A stretch of 64,000 bases of DNA from Terriglobus roseus (lineage in GTDB: Bacteria > Acidobacteriota > Terriglobia > Terriglobales > Acidobacteriaceae), in the NCBI RefSeq assembly GCF_900105625.1, contig NZ_FNSD01000001.1:2976001-3040000 (forward strand), given 5' to 3'. Shown in pieces: positions 1 to 8,824 of the stretch; the first letter of the stretch is position 1; each line of letters opens with the position of its first letter. Below the pieces are notes generated by a model that searched no databases, was not told the DNA's origin, and was given only the letters and a program-made list of their open reading frames with translations. The translations under genes and the position numbers were made by a program.

Positions 1-60
1 GAGCGAATGCGTTAATTAGATGCTTGCCGGTCAGATTTCAGTGCAAATCCCTGCCGGATG

Positions 61-258
61 CTAACCCTTGATGATTGCCCGGTTCCATCGAACCAGGGCG
101 AAAAGCCAAACCAGTGTCGCAAACGCGACGGAATAATTGAACGTCTTCAAAGCCTCACGCCAGGTCAGAGGCGTGCTGAAGAAGTAGCCGGCGGCCATGC
201 TGGAGATCCAGGTGAACAACATCGTGGATAGCCATGTCTTGCCCGTCGGCTCCTTCAT
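61..258 (-). CDS. Small two-TM membrane protein, unknown function
   Basis: A 65-residue protein with two hydrophobic segments, about residues 10-28 and 40-58, and a basic C-terminus. It starts 9 bases after the iscS stop. A strong AAGGAG ribosome site overlaps that stop codon, so it is very likely translated from the iscS transcript. I recognise no family. The context suggests a membrane protein co-expressed with sulfur mobilisation, but that is only an inference from position. Confidence 0.7.
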   Translation of the reverse strand: MKEPTGKTWLSTMLFTWISSMAAGYFFSTPLTWREALKTFNYSVAFATLVWLFALVRWNRAIIKG

Positions 259-267
259 CGGGACTCC

Positions 268-1536
268 TTAGTGAGCGGTCCACTCGATCTTGGTCAGGTC
301 GATGCCTTCCTTCACCATCTCGTACAGCGGCGACAATTCGCGCAGCTTCAGGACGGTGTCGATCAGCTTGTCTGCGACGTAATCCACTTCTTCCTTGGTG
401 TTGAAGCGGCCAAGGCCGAAGCGGATGGAAGAGTGAGCGACGTCATCGCCCAGACCAAGCGCCTTGAGAACATAGGACGGCTCCAGCGTGGCCGAGGTGC
501 AGGCCGAACCCGAGGAGACGGCGATGTCGTTGATGCCCATCAGGAGCGACTCGCCCTCGACGTAGACGAAGCTCATGTTCAGGTTGCCGGGCAGGTGATG
601 GTCCATGTTGCCGTTTACTGCGGTGTAATCAATCTTCTCTTCCAGGCGCTTGCGCAGATAGTCGCGCAGGCCCGTAAGACGAGCAGTCTCAGCAACCATC
701 TCCTCGCCGGCCAGTTCGCAGGCCTTGCCCAAGCCGACGATGCCGGGGACGTTGAGCGTGCCCGAACGCATACCGCGTTCGTGGCCGCCACCGTCGATCT
801 GTGCGTTCAGCTGTACGCGCGGGCTGCGGCGGCGAACATACAGCGCGCCCACACCCTTCGGTCCGTAGATTTTGTGGCCGGAAAGCGACAGCAGGTCGAT
901 GTTGTCTGTCTGCACGTTGACCGGGATCTTGCCCACAGCCTGTACCGCGTCCGTGTGGAAGAGCACACCCTTTGCGTGGCAGAGCTTGCCGATCTCGGCG
1001 ATGGGGTTGATCACGCCGATCTCGTTGTTCGCGTACATGATCGTGACCAGGATCGTCTCCGGCGTCATGGCTGCTTCGATGTCAGCGACCGAGACCAGGC
1101 CGTCAGGCTGCACGGGCAGGTAGGTGACCTTGAAGCCGTTCTTTTCCAGGCGCTTGCAGGTATCCAGCACAGCCTTGTGCTCGGTCACCTGGGTGATAAT
1201 GTGGTTGCCCTTTTCGCGGTACATCTCCGCGACACCCTTGATGGCAAGGTTGTTGCCCTCGGTGGCGCCGCTGGTGAAGATGATCTCCTTCGGCGTAGCG
1301 CCGATGAGCTTCGCAATCTGCTCACGCGCCAGGTCCACACCCTGCTCGGCTTCCCAGCCAAACTGGTGATTGCGGCTGGCGGCGTTGCCGTAGATCTTGG
1401 TCATATACGGCAGCATGGCCTCAAGCACACGCGGGTCAAGCGCCGTAGTTGCGTGGTTGTCCATGTAGATGGGCAACTGAACGCCCTTATGTACGGGCGT
1501 GGACTCCAACAGTTCGATTTCGGTGGCGAGACTCAT
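268..1536 (-). CDS. iscS: Cysteine desulfurase (IscS/NifS, class V aminotransferase fold)
   Basis: Removes sulfur from L-cysteine as an enzyme persulfide and passes it to Fe-S assembly and other thiolation pathways; cytosolic. The 422-residue length fits. The PLP lysine is K222 in [10 protein letters not shown], and the mobile catalytic cysteine is C346 in SSGSACTSA, the group I (IscS-like) loop. The start ATG at 1536 has AGGAGA upstream. It lies 129 bases after an Rrf2-type regulator on the same strand, the usual isc layout, although no iscU or iscA is adjacent here. A 15-residue N-terminal extension precedes the usual start of the fold. Confidence 0.95.
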   Translation of the reverse strand: MSLATEIELLESTPVHKGVQLPIYMDNHATTALDPRVLEAMLPYMTKIYGNAASRNHQFGWEAEQGVDLAREQIAKLIGATPKEIIFTSGATEGNNLAIKGVAEMYREKGNHIITQVTEHKAVLDTCKRLEKNGFKVTYLPVQPDGLVSVADIEAAMTPETILVTIMYANNEIGVINPIAEIGKLCHAKGVLFHTDAVQAVGKIPVNVQTDNIDLLSLSGHKIYGPKGVGALYVRRRSPRVQLNAQIDGGGHERGMRSGTLNVPGIVGLGKACELAGEEMVAETARLTGLRDYLRKRLEEKIDYTAVNGNMDHHLPGNLNMSFVYVEGESLLMGINDIAVSSGSACTSATLEPSYVLKALGLGDDVAHSSIRFGLGRFNTKEEVDYVADKLIDTVLKLRELSPLYEMVKEGIDLTKIEWTAH

Positions 1537-1628
1537 GCTTCATTTCTCCTGATCCATTACAGGCCAGCGGCCCGGTTGAGCAAAGGTACTGCGTATGTCT
1601 GTCTGCTTTTTGCGGAGCGCAGACTTGT

Positions 1629-1677
1629 CTAAAGAGCAATCTCTCGTCAGAGAGCGAATCTCTCGCTAAAGAGCAAT
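1629..1677. repeat. Direct and inverted repeats between rrf2 and iscS
   Basis: A 12-bp direct repeat CTAAAGAGCAAT occurs at 1629-1640 and 1666-1677. Between the copies, CTCTC (1641-1645), GAGAG (1650-1654) and CTCTC (1660-1664) can pair in two alternative ways. The cluster sits just after the end of the Rrf2 gene and about 100 bases upstream of iscS, so it could be an operator or an mRNA processing or attenuation structure. Confidence 0.45.
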
Positions 1678-2145
1678 GGAAACCAGGCCACCGCCAAGTG
1701 TCGCGGAAGGCTCTGCATCCGGAACTTCCGCCAGATCGGCGATGATGATGCCGGTCAGCAGATCCTTAATGCTGTCATTTACCTTGCGCAACGGCTCTTT
1801 GATGGTGCAGTGCCCGGCCAGGTCGCAGGTTCCGTGAATCGTGATGCAGCTGGTGATGAACAAGGGACCGTCGATGGCCCGGATCACCTCAAAAGCGTTG
1901 ATCTCGGTGGCAGGCCGCGCCAGCGCATACCCACCATTGGTTCCGGCGTGCGATTCGAGGATTCCCTGCCGGGCGAGAGTCTGCAGAATCTTCGCAAGCA
2001 GCTGCGGAGGAATGTGATACGCCTCGGCGATGTCCTTGGCGGACTGAGCACTTGCTGCGCCGGTTTTCCCGCTCAGTAGTGCCTGCTCCGCCAGGTACTT
2101 CAGCGCCATCAGGCCGTAATCCGCTTTTTTTGTCAGCCGCAGCAT
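1666..2145 (-). CDS. Rrf2-family transcriptional regulator (IscR-like)
   Basis: A 159-residue winged-helix regulator beginning MLRLTKKADYGL, the classic Rrf2 opening. The reading frame extends further upstream, but nothing there resembles the family, so the start is placed at 2145. Three cysteines spaced C-X6-C-X5-C, around residues 96-109, match the Fe-S cluster loop of IscR/NsrR-type members with slightly different spacing. It lies directly upstream of iscS on the same strand, which argues for control of Fe-S biogenesis. Whether it binds 2Fe-2S or 4Fe-4S, or senses iron, NO or redox, cannot be read from sequence. Confidence 0.9.
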   Translation of the reverse strand: MLRLTKKADYGLMALKYLAEQALLSGKTGAASAQSAKDIAEAYHIPPQLLAKILQTLARQGILESHAGTNGGYALARPATEINAFEVIRAIDGPLFITSCITIHGTCDLAGHCTIKEPLRKVNDSIKDLLTGIIIADLAEVPDAEPSATLGGGLVSIAL

Positions 2146-2230
2146 TCGAATAGGGCAAGGCCAGACGATATCCGACCAGTGCAGTCCTAAGTGTAGGCCG
2201 GAGGACAGGCGCTTGCAATGGCAAACAAGT

Positions 2231-2257
2231 GTTCTTTGAGAATAATTCTCAAAGAAC
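2231..2257. promoter_or_regulatory. Perfect 27-bp palindrome, candidate operator for the rrf2-iscS unit
   Basis: GTTCTTTGAGAAT (2231-2243), a central A (2244), then ATTCTCAAAGAAC (2245-2257): 13-bp arms with no mismatch. It lies 85 bases upstream of the Rrf2 start. The inner 15 bp, TGAGAATAATTCTCA, have the 7-1-7 layout seen in Fur-family boxes, although the bases differ from the classic consensus. A one-base loop and no T-run after it argue against a terminator for the preceding gene. Confidence 0.6.
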
Positions 2258-2285
2258 GAGCCCGAGAGGCTCTGGTCGCCGACCC

Positions 2286-2858
2286 CTAGAGCGCTTCCAG
2301 CGGCTCTGTCCCAATCCGATGAATCACGACCCACGCATACTGCGCGGCGGACAAAGGGGCTAGCCATGCGATCACGACAAGCAACCCGTGCCTCAAGTGC
2401 GAAAGCTCGGGCGTAGTCCGGACGGCTGTCACCATCACCAGCAGCATCGTGAAAATCTGGACCAGGGTGTTGGTCTTACCGATGGCGCTTGGCCGGAAAT
2501 CGCGCATGGTGTGCGAAAAGAAAAGCAGCGTGGCAATCAGCAGGATGCCAACGTCCCTCGCAAAAACCAGCACCGTCACGTAGAGCGGAACAAGCCCTAT
2601 AGAGGTTGCAGTCAGGAAGAGCGTGGATAGCATCAGCTTGTCTGCAATGGGATCCAGAAACTGACCAAGTTTTGTGCTCTGGTTCAGGCGGCGTGCCAGA
2701 CGACCATCCACGGCGTCCGTCGCGCCGGCAACGACGAAGATCAGCAACGCCACCTCCTCGTGCCGGTGCAGCATTGCCTTCACCAAGAAGGGGATGGCGA
2801 TGACCCGCACCAACGTCAGAAGGTTAGGCAGTGCGCGAGCTTGGCGAAGCAGCGTCAT
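2286..2858 (-). CDS. CDP-alcohol phosphatidyltransferase (PgsA-like)
   Basis: Integral membrane enzyme of phospholipid synthesis that transfers a phosphatidyl group from CDP-diacylglycerol to an alcohol such as glycerol-3-phosphate. At 190 residues with several membrane helices it has the family size. The signature DG-X2-AR-X8-G-X3-D-X3-D is visible from DAVDGRLARR through GQFLDPIADK, about residues 47-72. It is the most upstream gene of the minus-strand run into rrf2-iscS, separated by 140 bases holding the palindrome. The exact alcohol acceptor (PgsA or another) cannot be assigned from sequence. Confidence 0.85.
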   Translation of the reverse strand: MTLLRQARALPNLLTLVRVIAIPFLVKAMLHRHEEVALLIFVVAGATDAVDGRLARRLNQSTKLGQFLDPIADKLMLSTLFLTATSIGLVPLYVTVLVFARDVGILLIATLLFFSHTMRDFRPSAIGKTNTLVQIFTMLLVMVTAVRTTPELSHLRHGLLVVIAWLAPLSAAQYAWVVIHRIGTEPLEAL

Positions 2859-3051
2859 CGGTTGTTTTCAGTCGCCTCCATGAGCCGTTCGGCGGGTTTT
2901 GTTGCTTAGGTGAACCCTCCTAGTATGCAGCGCCAGCCACCTCTGCGCGGACAGTGTCTTTCAGTACAACCGACGTTGTAGGTGCAAGTCTGGTGCAACA
3001 GTGCCAGACTGCCATACAGTTTTTAATGTCGCTCTGCGACGCGGAGCAGCC

Positions 3052-3606
3052 TTGCGGATCACCTACCAATGGACAGAGCGCGAGTGGGATCAGGCGGTCT
3101 GCGTCGCCACGCGAAAGGCCACGCGTGGAACGGCCCTGCCCGGCATGGTTTACCCATTGATTGTGATCCCGCTGTGCGGGGCCGTCGGGGACCTGATCTC
3201 GCTGCTGCGCCCGCCGGGCAGAGCCAACCTAGCTGGGTCCATCCTGCCTTTATTGTTGCTGCTGTCGGCTATCACAGCCGGTATCCTGATCAGCGTGTCG
3301 CGACTTCGGCGACGACGCCAGCGGAACGGCGCCTCTCCCATGCCGGACGGAGTTCGGGAGATGGTATTGCAGGAGTCCGGCTGGCGTTTCCACGCGTTTG
3401 GTCCGCACGCAGATCCGTCAACACTCGAGCCGCTTCCGCAGCGTCTGCGGCCCTGGACCGAACTGCTGGATGCGCGGCAGGGAAGCGGCGTCATCGTTCT
3501 TTTGCACCGAGACGGATTCGAAGCAGTACCCGCCAAGTCGCTCACGCCAGAACAGGCAGGGCACCTGCATCGCCTGGTAATGAGGAAGCTGAAACCAGCC
3601 GCTTGA
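3052..3606 (+). CDS. YcxB-like membrane protein
   Basis: A 184-residue protein opening with a short beta-strand segment (ITYQWTEREW), then two adjacent membrane helices at about residues 35-55 and 65-85, then a soluble tail with a W-E-L pattern and strands ending in VPAKSLTPEQ. This is the YcxB layout. A TTG start at 3052 is preferred because GGAG lies six bases upstream and the protein then begins like the family. A GTG at 3001 would add 17 residues with a weak ribosome site. Function is unknown across the family. Confidence 0.65.
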   Translation: MRITYQWTEREWDQAVCVATRKATRGTALPGMVYPLIVIPLCGAVGDLISLLRPPGRANLAGSILPLLLLLSAITAGILISVSRLRRRRQRNGASPMPDGVREMVLQESGWRFHAFGPHADPSTLEPLPQRLRPWTELLDARQGSGVIVLLHRDGFEAVPAKSLTPEQAGHLHRLVMRKLKPAA

Positions 3607-3704
3607 TGACAATTGTGGAACGAACCGTTTGCTCTCACGCGAAAGCCGACGTACACTGAGAAGACGGCAGCGGCGGAAGCATCAGGCCCGGTCGTCACCT
3701 GCGC

Positions 3705-3781
3705 AGGCGCGTAGCTCAGTTGGTTAGAGCGCTACCTTGACACGGTAGAGGTCAGGAGTTCGAGTCTCCTCGTGCCTACCA
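3705..3781 (+). tRNA. tRNA-Val (anticodon GAC)
   Basis: A complete cloverleaf. The acceptor stem AGGCGCG pairs with CGTGCCT (3771-3777). The anticodon stem CTACC/GGTAG encloses loop TTGACAC with anticodon GAC at 3739-3741, reading valine codon GTC. The T-arm carries GTTCGAGTC and the 3' CCA is encoded at 3779-3781. Confidence 0.95.
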
Positions 3782-4397
3782 TTTCCTTTTCACAACCTAA
3801 GACAAGATGGTGCAAACCTGCCGCGCGATCGCTCAAGGGGTGTCCTTGCAAGCGTGGGCTTGCGCAATTGCAATTCGAGCGGAAGGTGCGGCCTGCTGAC
3901 ACTTGCCATCGTGATGAGTCTCTGAGAAAGAATTCTCAGAGGCAGTACACCGGTAACGGCGTCTGTGCGGACACAAGCCATACCGAAGTCGCCTGCCCGC
4001 AAGCGACGCACCGCAAAACCATGCACGGACCCCGCATGTGCGGCAGGGTTCCCTCTTCTCCTCCTTTGATGTGCAGTCGATCGGCACGACAGTGAGCCAT
4101 TCCATCTCGATGCCATGGACTGAAGGCAGCATGTTTTAGCGGAAGCTAGGTGTGGAGACTCGCCACCTGAGTCCTGCGTGAACCGCACACCAGCAGAACT
4201 GCCCAGCATCGCGATGCCTGCAACGAGGCCATCCCGGGAATCTGTACACTGGTGCGGCAAGCTTCCTCTCTTTCATTGTGGCATTTCTTCCCCCGGTTCT
4301 GCGTATGCTCCACCGCACGCGGAGGTTCGTGTCGTAACCCGAAGGGAAGGGTTCCTCTGTTGTCACTCGACTGCTTGCATTTCTTTCGTGGAGAGCC
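3782..4397. other. Long non-coding gap before the FG-GAP gene
   Basis: 616 bases with no supportable gene. Short frames here lack family features or ribosome sites. The only clear structure is the inverted repeat at 3920-3941. The region must also hold the promoter for the gene at 4398. Confidence 0.5.
3920..3941. repeat. Inverted repeat with 9-bp arms
   Basis: CTCTGAGAA (3920-3928), spacer AGAA, TTCTCAGAG (3933-3941), with no mismatches. It shares TGAGAA...TTCTCA with the 2231-2257 palindrome but has a four-base rather than a three-base centre between those half-sites. There is no T-run, so an operator is more likely than a terminator. Confidence 0.4.
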
Positions 4398-7289
4398 ATG
4401 ACTTCCCATCTGCCCCTGCCTGCCGCCCGCGTCCGATCCACGGTCCTTCGCCTGGCCCTTCGTCGCATCGCGATTCACAGCGTCGCTGTGACTCTCAGCG
4501 TCCTCTCCTGTGCAGTCGCCTTTGCAGCGAATGCAACGACGACATCGCTTGCCGCGCGTTCCGCCGAATCTCCTACAGCAAGTGTTGCTTCTGGCACAGT
4601 GGTCACGCTCACCGCGACGGTCCTCGCCGGTTCTACTCCCGTCACTACCGGGCAGGTGAAGTTCTGCGATGCTGCCGGTGCCTCCTGCGTCGACAACTAC
4701 CTTCTCGGCTCCGCGCAACTGACCTCATCGGGCGTAGCGAATGTACGCCTGAGGCCCTCCAGCGGCGCACACACTTATAGGGCAGTATTCGTCGGCACCG
4801 CAGCCAATAACGCCAGCGTCTCGTCGATCGCCAATCTGCAAGTCACTGGAGTCCAGGCCACCTCTACCAGCCTCACGCAGACGGGCGTGGCAGGCAATTA
4901 CACGCTCGCCGCTACCGTGGCAGGCACCGGCAGCGCCAACGCCCCCACCGGTATCGTCTCCTTTCGCGATGCCACCAACAACAACGCGGTGCTCGCCACG
5001 GCACCATTAGGCAGCGCCAGTCTCGCTCAGGCCTTCGCAACGCAGGTAGTCTATGCTGCCGGAACCTCTCCAATTGCCAGCGTCACTGCGGACTTCAACA
5101 ACGATGGCTTTTCGGACGTAGCGATTGTCAATAATCGCGATAACTCCGTTGGCATACTGCTGGGAAATGGCGATGGCACCTTCAGTGCTCAGATCCCTTA
5201 CGCCACCGGCGCCGGTCCGTCCTACGTTGCCGTAGGTGACTTTAACTCCGATGGAAACACTGATCTCACGGTCGTTAACTCAGGCTCGACCACTGTCAGC
5301 GTCCTCATCGGTAGAGGGGATGGCACGTTTCTCGCGCAGGCCACTTACGCCACTGGCAACATGCCTGTCTTTGTCACCACTGCGGACGTCGACAACGACG
5401 GCATTCTCGACTTGCTTGTCTCGAACTCGCTCGGCAGCAGCGTGAGTGTGTTTCTTGGCAAGGGTGACGGCACATTCAACGCGCAGACCGCGTTTCCTTC
5501 CGGTCTCGGCAGCCTCTCCATTGCTATCGCGGACTTCAACGCAGACGGCATTACGGACCTTGCAGTTACGAACTATCTTAGCAACACGGTGAGCGTTCTC
5601 ATTGGCAAGGGAGCCGGCGCCTTCAGCGCGCCCGCGACCTACCCGGTCGACAGTGGTCCGACTCCGATCATTGCTGCGGATTTCAACCGCGATGGCATCG
5701 TTGACCTTGCCGTCACCAACTACACCGCGAATACCCTGTCGATCCTCGCCGGCAAGGGAGATGGCACATTCAACACGCAGGTCACCTACCCCACCGGGAC
5801 CCAGCCCTATGCCATCGCCCCGGCCGATTACAACGGCGACGGGATCGTCGATCTCGCAGTCGCCAACTATGTCAGCGATAACGTCGGCCTCTTTTTCGGC
5901 AAGGGGGACGGTACCTTCGCGACACAGGTGACTTACGCCACGGGCGACGGACCCACCCCCGTCTCGACCGCGGACTTCAACGGAGATGGCATTGCCGATC
6001 TTGTTGCAGGCAATTATCACGCGAATACCCTGTCCATCCTGTTAGGGCAGCTTTCCACTACGGCAACGGCGTCTGCCGGCGGCATTTCCCCGGCCGGCGC
6101 TGGTACTCACATGGTCAACGCCAGCTATGGAGGCGATGCAATTTATGCTGCCAGCACTTCTAACTCCGTGCCCCTCACGGCCCAGTCCGTCGTTACGGCT
6201 CTTACTGCCTCGGCGAGCCCGGCTGTCAGCAAGTACGGACAGCAGGTTGTGTTGACCGCTGTGCTTAGCCCTTACGCAGCGCAATCTCTATCCACCGATG
6301 GCGAGCTCGTCACCTTTGGGAACGGGGCACAGCCTCTTGGCACTGCCACCCTGGCTAATGGGACTGCGACCTTGAATCTCACAGCACTGCCAGTCGGAGC
6401 GTCGTCCATCTCGGCCAGCTACCCTGGAGACGCGAACTTTCTCGCTAGCAATTCCACGAGCGTCTCCCACACGGTTTCGCAGCCCATCTCCTCACTCTCG
6501 GTCGCGGCGCAATCTCTGCCTCTCGGCACTGCGTCGGCTGCCTTAACCGCACAGCTCACTTACAGCGGCACCGTCGCTCCCAGCGCTCCGGTCAGCTTCA
6601 CCATCGACGCGGGAGCCGCCGTAACCGCCGCCTGCACAGGAGCAGCCTCGCCCCTTGTATGTACCGCGTCTTATCCGACCGGCTCGCTCGCCGCGGGGGC
6701 TCATACCGTCTCGGTGAGCCAGTCCGCTGCAGGCGTCTATGCAGCAGCCTCCGCCTCGGCGGCTCTCACCGTCGTGGCTTCCGATTTCACCTTCACAGCC
6801 TCCGGCACGACCTCGCAGACCATCACCGGCGGCGGCACTGCCAACTTCAGCTTCGCACTCAGCCCTGGAGCCATTGCGTATCCCGGCAACATCTCTTTCG
6901 CCGTCACTGGCCTGGCCACAGGCATGACTTACACACTGGCTCCCACTTCGGTGGCAATGGCTGCCGGCCCGCAGACCGTTAGCCTGGCGGTTCAGACCGT
7001 CAAGCTAACCTCTCAGGCCGATTCTGCTCCGGTCTGGATGCGCCGCTCCGGTGTGGCGATGGCTTCCTTCTTGCTGCCCTTCTGTTTCCTTCACCGACGC
7101 CGTAGGAATGTACGCCTGTTAATGCTCCTGTGCTGCGGCGTTCTGTTTACCTCAGCACTTACCGGTTGCGGCTCCGGGACCCCGGCGACCGTGCCAAGCA
7201 CATCAGTGACAAGCACGATCACCGTGACCGCCACAGCCGCTGGTTACGCCATACCTCACAGCTCAACCGTAACGCTTATCGTGCAGTAG
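4398..7289 (+). CDS. Secreted FG-GAP/VCBS seven-repeat protein with Ig-like repeats
   Basis: A 963-residue exported protein with a signal segment in the first 45 residues ending near VAFAANA. Ig-like (Big_3-type) repeats follow, then seven FG-GAP/VCBS repeats of about 49 residues at 5091-6050. Each repeat has a D-X-N/D-X-D-G-X-X-D calcium motif such as DFNADGITDL. More Ig-like repeats come after. Seven repeats suggest one closed integrin-like propeller. Near the C-terminus lie a hydrophobic stretch with HRRRR, a second hydrophobic stretch and a lipobox-like LTGC, then a short Ser/Thr-rich tail. Family knowledge points to a surface or secreted adhesive protein; the ligand is unknown. The long leader before it has no gene. 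Confidence 0.85.
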   Translation: MTSHLPLPAARVRSTVLRLALRRIAIHSVAVTLSVLSCAVAFAANATTTSLAARSAESPTASVASGTVVTLTATVLAGSTPVTTGQVKFCDAAGASCVDNYLLGSAQLTSSGVANVRLRPSSGAHTYRAVFVGTAANNASVSSIANLQVTGVQATSTSLTQTGVAGNYTLAATVAGTGSANAPTGIVSFRDATNNNAVLATAPLGSASLAQAFATQVVYAAGTSPIASVTADFNNDGFSDVAIVNNRDNSVGILLGNGDGTFSAQIPYATGAGPSYVAVGDFNSDGNTDLTVVNSGSTTVSVLIGRGDGTFLAQATYATGNMPVFVTTADVDNDGILDLLVSNSLGSSVSVFLGKGDGTFNAQTAFPSGLGSLSIAIADFNADGITDLAVTNYLSNTVSVLIGKGAGAFSAPATYPVDSGPTPIIAADFNRDGIVDLAVTNYTANTLSILAGKGDGTFNTQVTYPTGTQPYAIAPADYNGDGIVDLAVANYVSDNVGLFFGKGDGTFATQVTYATGDGPTPVSTADFNGDGIADLVAGNYHANTLSILLGQLSTTATASAGGISPAGAGTHMVNASYGGDAIYAASTSNSVPLTAQSVVTALTASASPAVSKYGQQVVLTAVLSPYAAQSLSTDGELVTFGNGAQPLGTATLANGTATLNLTALPVGASSISASYPGDANFLASNSTSVSHTVSQPISSLSVAAQSLPLGTASAALTAQLTYSGTVAPSAPVSFTIDAGAAVTAACTGAASPLVCTASYPTGSLAAGAHTVSVSQSAAGVYAAASASAALTVVASDFTFTASGTTSQTITGGGTANFSFALSPGAIAYPGNISFAVTGLATGMTYTLAPTSVAMAAGPQTVSLAVQTVKLTSQADSAPVWMRRSGVAMASFLLPFCFLHRRRRNVRLLMLLCCGVLFTSALTGCGSGTPATVPSTSVTSTITVTATAAGYAIPHSSTVTLIVQ

Positions 7290-7383
7290 TCGGGTATGGT
7301 GCGAGGCAAAGGGATCGCGTGCTTTGGGGGAAAGTACTTCTGGGATTTGAAAGCGAACATAAGCCAGGGCGAGAGCTCACATA

Positions 7384-7435
7384 TCGACCTTAGATAAGAG
7401 GGGAAACGCACGGCTTCCTTCTTATCTAAGGTCGA
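7384..7435. terminator. Bidirectional terminator hairpin
   Basis: TCGACCTTAGATAAG (7384-7398) pairs perfectly with CTTATCTAAGGTCGA (7421-7435) around a 22-base loop. It sits between the convergent FG-GAP gene (stop 7289) and M20 gene (stop 7442), so it can end transcription from both sides. No long T-run follows on either strand. Confidence 0.6.
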
Positions 7436-7441
7436 CGAATC

Positions 7442-8824
7442 TTATGGCGTTGTGATGAGCGTCACCAGGTTGTACATGAAGGTCTGTCCTTCGTAGAAGG
7501 ACTTAATCGGCAGGCGTTCATCACGTCCGTGGAATCGGATGTCGTCGCGGTTGTAAAAGAAGCCCTGCACGCCGTAGGTGGGGACTCCGAAGGTACGCAG
7601 CATTCTGCCATCCGTTGCGCCCACGACCATGATCGGCACCACGGGGACTCGAGGAAAGACCTTCTCTGTCGCCTGCTTCACAGCCTTAAGGACATCCGGA
7701 CGCATGGGCGAAGGCACACCGCCGGCGGATTCCCGTTCCGAGAGAATGGAAACCTCTGGATCGTCGACCACCTTCTTGAGTGTCTCCAGAACATACTGTG
7801 GCGAGTCTTCCGGCAGAACGCGGCAATTCACCGTGGCTTCTGCCAGTTGTGGCAAAGCATTTGCGGCGTGGCCACCGTTCAACATCGTAGCGACACAGGT
7901 CGTCCGCAAGGTAGAGTTCCAGTTCGGATTCGCTGCGGCAGCCTTCTGCATCGCCGCCTGATCGCCCGAGGGAATCTTCGCAAGTTCAGCGGCCATCGGC
8001 CCTTTTTCAATCTTCGCCATCTGTGTGAAATAAGCAGCCGTGACCTCATTGGTCTTCAAGGGAAAGCCGAACTTGGATAGCTTCTGCAGCGCGTCTGCCA
8101 AGCGATAGATAGCATTATCCGGTACCGGCATGGAGCTGTGGCCACCCTTGTTCGTCACCTTGAAGGTGTAGGTGATCACATACTTTTCGCTAACCTGCAG
8201 GTCGTTCGAGGCCTTGATTTTGTTACCCATCTCGCCCCACCCGCCTTCATTCAGCGCGAAGTCCGCTTTTAGCAGATCTGGATGTTGCTTCAGAAGCCAG
8301 TCGACTCCGTTGTACTTTCCACCTTCTTCATCTGCGGTGAGCGCTACGATGATGTCGCGGTTTCCCTTATAGCCCTCACGCTTCAAGCGAATGATGGTCT
8401 CAAGCCAGATGGCTGCCTGAGACTTGTCATCGCCCACACCGCGGCCATAAAAGTACCCATCCTTCTCGTTCAAGACAAATGGATCCATGTTCCAGTCTTC
8501 GCGCTTGGCTTCCACGACGTCGGTATGCGCGAGCAATAGCAGCGGCTTCATCGAGCCGCTGCCATGCAGTCGTACAACCAGGTTGTGCTTGTTGGGTACA
8601 GGCCCGCCAACGAAGATGTCGCCTTCAGGAAAACCTGCTTCCTTCAACCGGCGAAGAGCGATGTCCGTGACCAGCGTGGTTGATCCAGTCTGCGTTGCTG
8701 ACTTCGCCTCAACAAACTCTTTGAAAATGTCGTGCGCCATCCGCCTGTCTGCGTCGGGTGTGGCCTGTGCGTGGACCGGAGAAAGAGTGCTGAGAAGGAG
8801 CAGGCCTGAGAGAGCAAGTTTCAT
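7442..8824 (-). CDS. Exported M20-family metallopeptidase
   Basis: Zinc-dependent exopeptidase or amidohydrolase, 460 residues. A signal peptide (MKLALSGLLLLSTLSPVHAQ) fixes the start at 8824; the frame runs upstream but without signal character. Metal-binding landmarks are LLLAHTDVV, the GRGVGDDK segment with its bridging aspartate, and TADEEGG with the catalytic glutamates. The dimerisation-domain motif GGHSSMPV is present and a late metal site lies in the FHGRDE region. It is convergent with the FG-GAP gene and opens the peptide-processing island. Substrate is unknown; family members remove C-terminal residues or split dipeptides. Confidence 0.88.
   Translation of the reverse strand: MKLALSGLLLLSTLSPVHAQATPDADRRMAHDIFKEFVEAKSATQTGSTTLVTDIALRRLKEAGFPEGDIFVGGPVPNKHNLVVRLHGSGSMKPLLLLAHTDVVEAKREDWNMDPFVLNEKDGYFYGRGVGDDKSQAAIWLETIIRLKREGYKGNRDIIVALTADEEGGKYNGVDWLLKQHPDLLKADFALNEGGWGEMGNKIKASNDLQVSEKYVITYTFKVTNKGGHSSMPVPDNAIYRLADALQKLSKFGFPLKTNEVTAAYFTQMAKIEKGPMAAELAKIPSGDQAAMQKAAAANPNWNSTLRTTCVATMLNGGHAANALPQLAEATVNCRVLPEDSPQYVLETLKKVVDDPEVSILSERESAGGVPSPMRPDVLKAVKQATEKVFPRVPVVPIMVVGATDGRMLRTFGVPTYGVQGFFYNRDDIRFHGRDERLPIKSFYEGQTFMYNLVTLITTP

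Noticed and set aside
1-60. Imperfect hairpin (CCGG-GATTT with AAATC-CCGG) that looked like the end of a structured RNA
   Set aside because: No cloverleaf, tmRNA or riboswitch core could be completed, and arms are short and interrupted.
271-1632. 453-residue frame on plus, antisense to iscS
   Set aside because: It mirrors the iscS coding strand, has no family features and no ribosome site; it is a GC-rich shadow frame.
5280-6020. 246-residue frame on minus within the FG-GAP repeats
   Set aside because: It reflects the repeat period of the real gene on plus and lacks a start signal.
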